Assembly (NCBI GenBank): GCA_021604405.1
Contig: BQJA01000020.1
Location: 1-41,805 of the forward strand
Reading direction: 5' to 3'
DNA length: 41,805 bases
Origin: Nitrosomonas sp.
Lineage (GTDB): Bacteria; Pseudomonadota; Gammaproteobacteria; Burkholderiales; Nitrosomonadaceae
In this document: positions 19,246 through 27,061 of the stretch, one piece after another
How positions within the stretch are numbered: the stretch's first letter is position 1
How the letters are laid out: the number at the start of each line of letters is the position of its first letter
Translations under genes and position numbers: made by a program
The notes under the pieces: generated by a model
What the model was told of the DNA's origin: nothing
The model's database searches: none
Seen by the model: the letters and a program-made list of their open reading frames with translations, nothing else

Positions 19246-20306
19246 CGATGAATAAAATTTACAGTTGGCAACACAAACTCTGGAACAAGCTAACACATCA
19301 CGCTGATTCGGGTGCCAATGCTTTGCTGCTAAAGGGAAGAGCAGGAATAGGCAAACTTGATTTTGCACGTCATTTCGCCAAGTTTCGCTTATGTGAAACT
19401 CCATCGTCCACCAGTGAAGCCTGTGGCACATGTCTAAGCTGTGGCTGGTTCGAAAAAGGTGGACATCCTGATTTCTATCATGTTTCACCTGAAACTTCAG
19501 CGAATTTTTCTGGTGAAGCCGCGGTTGCAGTTGACAGAGATGAATCTGCGGGCAGAATAAAATCAAAGAAAAAAACCAGCCAGCAGATCAGTATTGTCCA
19601 GATTCGCGCTTTATCAGATTTCGTTTATATGACCGGCCATCAGCGTGGCCGACGTATTATTTTAATTTGCCCGGCGGAGGCGATGAATGCTGCCGCTGCC
19701 AATGCATTGCTGAAGAAGCTGGAAGAACCGCCCGCCCATGTGCTGTTTATTCTGGTGGCACATCGTCCACAACAATTGCCGGCGACTATCCGCAGCCGGT
19801 GTCAGCTTATTAATATGCCAATGCCCGATGTCGTGCAAGCAACCCGCTGGTTAAAGCAGCAGGGCGTAAATGAGCCGGAAGCCTGTCTGGCTGCCGCCAG
19901 CTTTGCGCCACTTTTGGCATTAACATTTAATGATCAGCGCTATGCAGCGCAGCATGATGCATTTATCGAGCAAATCAGTGCGTCGCGGAAAATCAACCCG
20001 ATTGAACTCGCGGAAAAAATGCAGCAATCCGACTTGCCGATCGTGGTTAGTTGGATGCAGAAATGGTGTTATGATCTGCTATGTTTCTGTTTAACCGGAA
20101 AGGTACGTTACCACTTGTCCAGAATGACAACTATTCGGGTTTTGGCGTCATCAATCGAGAACAAAGCGCTGGCCGCGTTTTTACGTACGTTACTGGTCTC
20201 CCAGCAATTGGCGCGCCATCCGTTAAATCCACGCTTGTTTCTTGAAGAGATATTTATTAAATATGCAACCTTGTTGGATTCGAATGGCGTAAAACGAAGT
20301 TCATAG
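19242..20306 (+). CDS. holB: DNA polymerase III delta' subunit
   Basis: Clamp-loader subunit. The 354-residue protein has the AAA+ fold with the degenerate nucleotide site KGRAGIGKLDFARHFA and a zinc-binding cysteine group (CGTCLSCGWF plus an upstream Cys). It also has VCPAEAMN-type sensor residues (LICPAEAMNAAAANALLKKLEEPP) and the SRC arginine-finger motif (ATIRSRCQ). It is translationally coupled to tmk. An insertion of charged residues (about 95-112) precedes the ISIVQIRAL segment. Confidence 0.92.
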   Translation: MTMNKIYSWQHKLWNKLTHHADSGANALLLKGRAGIGKLDFARHFAKFRLCETPSSTSEACGTCLSCGWFEKGGHPDFYHVSPETSANFSGEAAVAVDRDESAGRIKSKKKTSQQISIVQIRALSDFVYMTGHQRGRRIILICPAEAMNAAAANALLKKLEEPPAHVLFILVAHRPQQLPATIRSRCQLINMPMPDVVQATRWLKQQGVNEPEACLAAASFAPLLALTFNDQRYAAQHDAFIEQISASRKINPIELAEKMQQSDLPIVVSWMQKWCYDLLCFCLTGKVRYHLSRMTTIRVLASSIENKALAAFLRTLLVSQQLARHPLNPRLFLEEIFIKYATLLDSNGVKRSS

Positions 20307-20457
20307 CGCTGCCATCAGATTAATGGCCTGTTATCGCGTATGAAAAGTATATGACCGACCTCCCTTATACCAGGATGAGGCGCATTTTCATTTTGCGATC
20401 TCCGGCAGTGTATGCGTCAAATGCGCTAAAAAATTATAAGTGTTAAAATCAATTCAA

Positions 20458-20982
20458 ATGCACCCAACTACAGTTTCTACATTTCGACAGAAAAAATTTC
20501 TTTTGCCTTTTCTCAGTGCCGCAGCGGTTATGCTAGTGGGGGGGTTGATCTTTTTTCTGCCGCCGCCTTTGGCAACTCAGCTTCATGAAACGATGGCGGA
20601 TCAATATCAACGCGTTATATTAACGCCAGGAATTACCGTTGAGCTGGACGAACGCAGTGCCATAGCCGTGACCAACAGTGAACCACTGAGCATTGAGCTA
20701 ATCAAGGGGAATGCGTATTTTGACAGCAACAATACCTCAGCGCAGATACAGGCATTAGAAATAGTAGTTAGTGACGTACGCTTCTTAGCTAAGGGTGCCA
20801 GCTTTAGCCTGGAAACACTGAAAAAAGGTGGGCGAATCGCAATCAGTAACGGTCAGTTGGAAATGAATATTGGTGATCAGGCCCGTTCTGTCAGTGCCGG
20901 TCAACGAATCGATTTTAATAGTAATCGTGTTATTGAAGAAATATCGATTGTGGATCTGGACATCGCATCCTGGCGACGTTGA
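20458..20982 (+). CDS. FecR-domain protein lacking the usual cytoplasmic anti-sigma part
   Basis: A 174-residue protein with a short basic N-terminus, one transmembrane segment (about residues 14-40) and an exported FecR-type beta domain. It shows ILTPGITVELDERSAIAV, LIKGNAYFD, VRFLAKGASFSLE and GRIAISNGQLEM patterns, ending DIASWRR. Full-length FecR transducers carry about 80 cytoplasmic residues that bind an ECF sigma factor; here only about 13 precede the membrane segment. No sigma gene or TonB receptor is adjacent. ATG at 20458 was chosen over a GTG at 20440. It converges on the CHAT-STAND gene with 79 bases between. Confidence 0.65.
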   Translation: MHPTTVSTFRQKKFLLPFLSAAAVMLVGGLIFFLPPPLATQLHETMADQYQRVILTPGITVELDERSAIAVTNSEPLSIELIKGNAYFDSNNTSAQIQALEIVVSDVRFLAKGASFSLETLKKGGRIAISNGQLEMNIGDQARSVSAGQRIDFNSNRVIEEISIVDLDIASWRR

Positions 20983-21061
20983 CTCTGTATGTTTGTTTAT
21001 ATGTCGCAAGAAAGATAATTGTCGCCTAAAGGGTGTCATTGGTCGTTTTCGAAACATTCAT

Positions 21062-23580
21062 TTACGTCTTATTCTTTACATCAGCCAGCACATCCAGTGA
21101 GCCGGCAACCTGAAAATCCCGGTTGTTCTGAGCAAATGTTGCTAAAAATTGTGACAACGCGACGGCATGGTCGGTCATTTTTAGCGTTTTGGCCAGTGAC
21201 AACGCAAAATGAAAGTTTGCGCCGTGAATAAAGAAGGGTGCGCGTTGTGTGCGGAATTCCTCTGGCGTGAGATGTTCGGCAAAGTGGCCCATTAAATCAA
21301 CGAATGCGCTTTGCACTGTTGTTTCAGCGGGGTGTTGACGCCTCAAGTAACCCTGTAGCATGGCATGAATGGTATATATATTTTTTTCTAGTGGATGCAC
21401 GAGTCCAGCGCGTTCCAACACAGTAAAACAGGCATTGATGGTGATTTGGCTCGTCGAGAAAGCGCTGTTTTTCATCATGTCAATCAGTGTGTCAAATTGC
21501 ACATATCGCTGATGCAGTCCAATAAACTGCAGCGTCGCGGTATATTCGGGGGGGAAACATGATTCTAGTAAACCCAAAACCGTATCGGCTGCATCGGTTA
21601 TTTCATTTTGTTCAGCATCGTTAAGATTTTGTTCCAGCGTATCCAGCAAGTTGGCGGCGGCGGTTTGTGCCAATTTCAGCGATATTGCGCGGATAGCGAG
21701 TGGGTGTCCATCAATTTTCTTGATTAAATTGCTGTAGGAGCGATCACTACGATCTACTGTAAGGTCGAGGCCATGCATGACAGCATCGCAGTATTGCCAG
21801 CATTCTTCACCTTGTAATCCATGCAATGCTAGACGGAAACAGTCTGTTGCGGACAGCCAGGCTTCAGGAGAGCGGCTGGTGATAATAATTTTGGTGTTGC
21901 CGTGTTGTAATCGATGGAGAAAATTTTTGAGCAGTTTTCTATCGTTATCTGGCATTAGACCTGTGACTTCCGTGCCCTCAATGCCACTGGCGGATTCAAA
22001 GTTATCCCACACCATAATAAACCGGTGTTGTTTGAATACCGCGCATAAATTATCAATCTTTTGTTCTGTCGAAGCGGTTGGAACGCTGGTGCCAAAAGTC
22101 CTGCTGTCATTTGACTAATGATGTCTTCAACGCTACGAATATTATCGAAACGGAACCAAAAAACGCCTTCGCCTAGACCGTCTGTATGTTGTAGCCATTG
22201 CACAAAACCCTGTGCCAGTGAAGTTTTTCCAATTCCCGCCTTGCCGTGGATGAGCAATCCGGCTTGCGCGTGTTGCTGAAGCAGCCGTTCCAGTTTATGA
22301 ATGGTGCGATTACGGCCGATAAAGCCGTAATCGCCATATTCTGCTGCGGCAGGTGGCAGAGGAACGGTTTTGGTTGCTTGTTGTGACGGTGATATTGTAT
22401 TGAATTCGATATGATGTTCTTGTTGCTGATAAAGTACGGGTACCAACCAATCCTGCAAAGGGTATTCTCCCCGTGCGCAAAACCGCTGAGGTTGGACAAG
22501 CATGGCCCGGCGGCCGGCATGCAAGGCTTCGGGGACCGAGCCTAGTTGAAACAAACTGCGATAAAAGGCGGACACGAAAAGTTGCGCAGCACGAACATGG
22601 AGGCTGTAACTCATGGCGATTACACTATGAATACCGGTCTTGAGGAAAGTTGCTGCGATGGTGGCGCACGGGTCGTTGACACTATCATCAATGCATGTCG
22701 ACGGGCAGATGTTGAGTATTGCGATGGGAATATTGGTTTCATTGATCAGTTGCGCAAGTTGCGCGGCCTCAATCGTGTCAATTTCTCCTTCCTGCGTTTC
22801 AAAGAACAGCCTGCCCCACGGTTTTTTGTGGTTGTCGTTATGTATGTCTATGTCATTGCTGCCGGTGCCATAGCCGCCGTAACCTTCAAAGTGCACGACG
22901 TGATAGAACCCTGGCTTTTCTTGCAAGACCTTGCGGAGTTGATCAAAGGTTGGTGGACGTAAAACATCCACCCGTATTGGCACTGACTGACGTTGACATA
23001 ACTCAACCAGTGGGCGGGCGAGGGCATGATAACGGACATTTTGATTTTCGTAAGGGTTGGCAATTACCAATAGAACATTAACGCAGTCAGTGGGTAATTT
23101 TTCGATCAGTGGCCGCGGATTATGCAGTACGTTGAGCTGGCGCTCGATGCGGCAAGTGTGTGACAGAATAAGGCCTTCCGAGTCTTGCAATGTTTCCCAG
23201 GGCCACGCAAGGATACGCGCATCATTACTGGCAATTCTTATGATAAGTTGGCGAGGGTGAAGTTTAATGGTTTCCTGAAGCCAGTCATAGATGTTGCCTT
23301 GGAACAGTTTGCCGTATGTTTCCTTGCCCCATTGCATAAGCGCGTCCTGAATTTCTTCCGCTAAACTCGTATTGGGCTCAAACGGATCATCCAGAAAGCG
23401 TTCCAAATACCAGCGCAGATCATACGCCAAATGACTGTTGCTGTGATTGGGTAAGGTAACGTTATTGGGTGCGTTAAGTAACACCGGCGCAGTGGTCTTG
23501 GCATTGTTGAAGGGCGTAACCACAAATTGCATTTGACCGTTTTTTTGGCCATGGTGGCGAATTGTGAGCGTAGTTGGCAT
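21062..23580 (-). pseudogene. CHAT protease-STAND (NB-ARC-like) ATPase, split by one frameshift
   Basis: Two overlapping ORFs (21955-23580 and the frame ending at 21062) together read as one protein of about 839 residues. The order is a ~140-residue N-terminal domain, then a CHAT caspase-like domain (about 150-385) with putative catalytic His ~230 in VVHFEGYGG and Cys ~292 in ILNICPS. Next is an NB-ARC-like ATPase with Walker A GKAGIGKTS (~446-454), Walker B IMVWDN, sensor KIIITSRS and GHPLAI, then a winged-helix region. The chain stops where relatives often continue into TPR repeats. The frame changes at the T run 22094-22097; one extra T there restores AGLFGTSVPTAS and a continuous chain. 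ATG 23580 is preceded by an in-frame GTG. It may be a real lesion or a sequence error. A regulated protease of the bacterial NLR-like kind is inferred. Confidence 0.8.
22094..22097 (-). other. Probable frameshift site in the CHAT-STAND gene
   Basis: Four A on the + strand (TTTT in the coding strand). The upstream frame reads GGA CTT TTG and soon loses NB-ARC similarity. The other frame reads TTT GGC ACC and continues smoothly through KIDNLCAVFKQH into the Walker B region. Adding one base repairs the gene. The heptamer does not fit a canonical -1 slippery site. Confidence 0.75.
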
Positions 23581-23669
23581 CACTACATTTAATCACTGTT
23601 AAGTTGCGCGTACTCTATTGAGTAAGCAAAGAATCAGCAAGAGGCGAATTTGTTGACTGTAAATTCTTC

Positions 23670-23716
23670 ACGTCTGCTTGTCAGCATTGACTGACAGTAC
23701 CGATCTCAGCAGACGT
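23670..23716. other. Nested inverted repeats upstream of the CHAT-STAND gene
   Basis: An 8-base perfect outer stem (23670-23677 with 23709-23716) encloses a 6-base perfect hairpin (23679-23684 with 23691-23696, 6-base loop). It lies between the end of the VanZ-like gene and the CHAT-STAND start, both leftward. It could be a terminator for the former (no T tract seen), a leader structure, or an operator. Confidence 0.4.
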
Positions 23717-23730
23717 ATCATTATTCTCTG

Positions 23731-24102
23731 CTAGCCGGATAAGTTCTTTTTATTGAAATACAGCAACACTTGCGCCGATATCGCGCCAATTAATAACCCT
23801 AACCCATTGGCGAACAAATCCGCCCATTCGCCATAGCGATTAACATAAGGCTGCACCAATTCAATCGCACCGCTAAAAAGTAAAAAACCAACTAATCCCC
23901 ATAACCATCGCTGCGGCCTGGCAACGCTCACTGGAAAAGCGAGTACAGCATAGGCAATTAGATGATGTGTCTTGTCACTCCCAGGAATCGGTGGTAATTC
24001 AGATAGTGGAAATAGCGATACGCTGGCAATCAGAATCATGAGTGGCAGCGTGCACCAAACATAATAATTTTGAAAAAAAATAATTATTCGGTTAACTTTC
24101 AT
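23731..24102 (-). CDS. VanZ-like membrane protein
   Basis: A 123-residue protein with about four hydrophobic helices. The family pattern is visible: P-IPGSDKTHHLIAYAVLAF in the second helix region and IELVQPYVNRYGEWADLFANGLG before the last helix. VanZ-like proteins are small inner-membrane proteins of mostly unknown role, one of which confers teicoplanin resistance. ATG 24102 was chosen because upstream residues of the longer frame (to 24249) do not resemble the family. No ribosome site is clear. It lies about 150 bases upstream of the CHAT-STAND start on the same strand. Confidence 0.75.
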   Translation of the reverse strand: MKVNRIIIFFQNYYVWCTLPLMILIASVSLFPLSELPPIPGSDKTHHLIAYAVLAFPVSVARPQRWLWGLVGFLLFSGAIELVQPYVNRYGEWADLFANGLGLLIGAISAQVLLYFNKKNLSG

Positions 24103-24837
24103 GAAAAATGTCACGTGATCTGATTTTATTTTGTATATACACCATTCCGGGTACGTATGATGGTATTCGAAGATCGCGAACAAGGCTGCGTATGGAGTTA
24201 TAAGCGGCGCATCTATATGGCAGCCGGTGTGCAGCGTTTCCAGTTTCACAGCCGTTTCGCAACCGTGATGTAGACAAGGGTCGCATTGGCGTACGATATT
24301 TCGTCATTATACAGATAATAACGGGGCCGAGCGGGTAGGACTGTTGTCCAGCGGTTGCCATGGTTATTTTCCGGTATTCGATCCAGGGTAAATGCAGCGT
24401 CAGCTTTTCTTAAAACAATCCGGCGGCCACTGCCGACGCGCGGGAACGCAAGGTACCGACAAGACAAGCACGTAAAAAGCCGATGTACCAGTTTTCTGTA
24501 TTCCTCAAAGATTCTCCTCGATCTTGGTTTAAGTCTAATACAGCCTGTAGAGCAAAAAAAATTTTTTTGGCCGCCAAATAAGTTATGGCACGCACATTCC
24601 CGATTTGAAATTTTCAATTAGGACATTCTTAGGCTAAGTATCCTGTTTTTTGACAATAGAGGCAGGTTAAATGTCTCCCGTAAAAGAGGCGGAATCTCTC
24701 TTATCTTACTGTTTCGCTGACTATAAGATGTTGAAGTATCGGCAGTACTGTCGCTGATTCGTGTCAATGCGAAACTGTTGCAACGGCCGGTGCTGGCTGA
24801 ATATAAAAGAACTTAGGGTGACGAAGAGGAGATGGTT
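24103..24837. other. Intergenic region without a supported gene
   Basis: About 0.73 kb. Several overlapping ORFs of 60-123 codons exist on the minus strand (for example 24246-24617 and 24410-24595), but none shows a recognisable motif, a ribosome site or a plausible neighbour relationship. Degenerate coding DNA cannot be excluded. Confidence 0.4.
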
Positions 24838-25473
24838 ATGTTCAGTAAATTTCTGGTATTAACGGTATTGGTACTGGGTAGCAGTGTGCTACTGGCGAAG
24901 CTTGTCATGGCGCAAGATGTAACAGTTTTGCAACTGCGAATGGAGGAAAATTCCTTTCTTCCGCGAGATGGCACTCTACAGATAGTGCAACCCATGAATG
25001 AGGTGTCTCCTTTTGCCACTGATCCTTTTTTGACAGGACTGTCTGCTATTTCCAATAATCTGAAAGTACATGCCACCTGGGACAGTATATGCGGGAATAA
25101 TACTGCATTAGCCGGCGGAGATTTAGCGGGCTGGTTATTGGGCCCGGCAGTTGAAGGAACAATCGCCGGATTTCCCATAGAGGAAACACACAATGACTTT
25201 AGGGCGGCAGTAGGGTTAGGGCCTGGTAATGTTGCCACGATGGCTTATGCTGTGCTGGTGGGTGATTTCTTTGGTGCCCCTATTGATGGAGAAGCAGGCC
25301 GTTATAGTTGTTCAGGCGGTATCAGTTCCGTTGAATTTGGGATTCTATACGTGTTTCTTTGGCCAAATGCCGCCAGTTTTGGCGATAAAGGATTTTATGT
25401 CGGGGATGTTATCTATTTGACAGAAATCGGATTACAGCATTATTTTCTATACCATGCGTCTCCGCTGCTTTGA
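24838..25473 (+). CDS. Exported protein of unknown function
   Basis: A 211-residue protein I do not recognise. It has a signal peptide (hydrophobic stretch at about 5-24, ending VMAQ), then a Gly/Ala/Phe-rich mature part with two Cys (in SICGNN and YSCSGG) that could form a disulfide. GAGGAG lies six bases before ATG 24838, which decides the start over the ATG at 24832. No transmembrane helix beyond the signal is obvious. The next gene begins 23 bases downstream with its own good ribosome site, so the two probably form an operon of exported proteins. Confidence 0.7.
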   Translation: MFSKFLVLTVLVLGSSVLLAKLVMAQDVTVLQLRMEENSFLPRDGTLQIVQPMNEVSPFATDPFLTGLSAISNNLKVHATWDSICGNNTALAGGDLAGWLLGPAVEGTIAGFPIEETHNDFRAAVGLGPGNVATMAYAVLVGDFFGAPIDGEAGRYSCSGGISSVEFGILYVFLWPNAASFGDKGFYVGDVIYLTEIGLQHYFLYHASPLL

Positions 25474-25496
25474 TTTGCGCTGAAACTGAGGTGGTT

Positions 25497-26273
25497 ATGA
25501 TATTAGTCAAGCACAATGGCCGTGCATTCATGACGCGACTTTTTGCGATTTTTATTCTGATTTTTTCTGCGTCGGCTTCTTCAGCAGATATTTATAAACA
25601 GGTTCTGGAAGGGATGACTTCCAACAGTATCACGATTATTGGTGAGACGCATAAGCGGACGGAATCAATCCAGTTTTTCCGGACATTGGTAAGCGACTAT
25701 GTGCAACAAAACAGATGTCTGACCATCGCGTTAGAAATTGCCAGCAGCCAGCAACGGATGATTGACCGGATTAAGCAGGGCAGGGGGGGTGTAGCAGATA
25801 TTGAAATAGCGCCAATAATCGATCATCAACCTTTCCGGGCGTTGATTGATGAACTGATCGGAATACGAAACCGTGGCAATTGTCTGAAATTAGTTGCCAT
25901 TGATGCGGGATTCGAAGTAGGTACCCGGCGCGACGAATGGATGGCGAGAAAACTGGCCGAGCAGGTAAATCAAACGCCATTGCTGGTTCTGCTTGGCAGC
26001 TTGCATACGTTAAAAAAGGTTAATTGGAATCTATATGCGACAACAGGGTCGCCTTATGTTGCAGAACTCATGGCATCCCGTGGACATAAAATAAGAACCT
26101 ATCCGCAAATCTGGACGGATCGGAACTGCAATACACGAAGCCGTTTGATTTCCGCCGATCTGCCAGAAGCGACAAAATTGCTCAATAGCAAACTGATTGC
26201 TTTGCTTAATGCCGCCGAGAAAAAGAAAGCGTCTGAAGCAATTGATGGCATTATACTTTGGGAATGCGGGTAA
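25497..26273 (+). CDS. Exported ChaN/Tiki-like protein
   Basis: A 258-residue protein with a signal peptide ending ASSAD. The mature part shows ITIIGETHKRTES, ALEIASSQQ and LVLLGSLHTLKK. These are the GExH and G..H features of the ChaN/TraB/Tiki-like superfamily, which includes haem-binding and metalloprotease-like members. GAGGTG six bases before ATG 25497 decides the start; the ATG at 25530 would give a shorter signal. It follows the unrecognised exported protein by 23 bases. Substrate and activity cannot be told from sequence. Confidence 0.6.
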   Translation: MILVKHNGRAFMTRLFAIFILIFSASASSADIYKQVLEGMTSNSITIIGETHKRTESIQFFRTLVSDYVQQNRCLTIALEIASSQQRMIDRIKQGRGGVADIEIAPIIDHQPFRALIDELIGIRNRGNCLKLVAIDAGFEVGTRRDEWMARKLAEQVNQTPLLVLLGSLHTLKKVNWNLYATTGSPYVAELMASRGHKIRTYPQIWTDRNCNTRSRLISADLPEATKLLNSKLIALLNAAEKKKASEAIDGIILWECG

Positions 26274-27061
26274 TACAGCAGTACCATAATATTATTACAC
26301 TTTAGTGCGATTACGATACAATAACGAGTGATTTGAATTTGACCGGCCCCTGATTCATGGACCAGGTCTTCGCAGATTGGCCAATATCTGTGGGATAATT
26401 CTAGCACTCGTGCTTTAAGTGGCGGCGCAGTCCGTATAAGCAATTATACATCTTGTCAAATTGTTTTTACGACCAATTCCGTTCGCGGTAGTCGTCGAAA
26501 AACTACACGAATTAATTGGTTTTATATTTTGGCATCGCGGGTTTTGCGCGGGTATTTCACCCGTTATTCTATTTGTCTTTTCCTGGTTTTTGCAATAGCA
26601 ATCAATTAGAAGCAATGTGTTGTTAATGTAATTTTTTTCTGTCTGTAAATAGCGACAATCTGAAACTTTCCTGGCTTGACGAAGCGTATTGTCGATAAAT
26701 AGCGACAATCTGATTACCCTGATTGAATACAAAAAATGTAATCCGCTGTTCTTTCTAGAATAAATAAAAGTGGCACAAATAATGCTTATACACATGATCA
26801 GCACTGTTGGTCTACGTAACTGCTAACTTTATCCTTTCTATTAAAAAATCTATTACTTTTTTAATAGGAAAAAATGTTGTGAAACAATATGTTTCCATCT
26901 TTTTATTGAAAAAGGCATTTTTTGTGCCGAGTAGAAGTTCAACGTGTTGTTGGTAAAAAACGAAAGTATATGAGTGTGAAAATTTAGCAAGCTGGAAGTA
27001 GCAAAAGTTCATTGTTGCTGCGCACTTTATATACATCTCAAAATATAGAGGTAAATTGATA
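26274..27061. other. Intergenic region holding a short direct repeat
   Basis: About 0.79 kb, AT-rich, no credible gene. It contains the duplicated 18-base element at 26646-26713. It also contains the leader of the haloperoxidase-like gene, where AGAGG precedes the start cluster. Confidence 0.45.
26646..26713. repeat. 18-base exact direct repeat, 50-base period, with inverted component
   Basis: Bases 26646-26663 and 26696-26713 are identical. The second copy is also preceded by an inverted match: ATTGTCG (26688-26694) pairs with CGACAAT (26703-26709) across an 8-base loop. Spacing of 50 bases is about five helical turns, compatible with paired regulator sites, but no regulator is identified. 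Confidence 0.55.

Noticed and set aside
22085..22110. Programmed -1 ribosomal frameshift in the CHAT-STAND gene
   Set aside because: The site does not fit an X-XXY-YYZ heptamer and no clear stimulatory stem follows; a missing base is simpler.
24246..24617. 123-codon minus-strand ORF, with another overlapping at 24410-24595
   Set aside because: No recognisable motif, no ribosome site, several overlapping frames equally open; treated as non-coding or possibly degenerate DNA.
24671..24757. 28-codon ORF preceded by GGCAGG
   Set aside because: Too short and without conserved features to claim as a gene.
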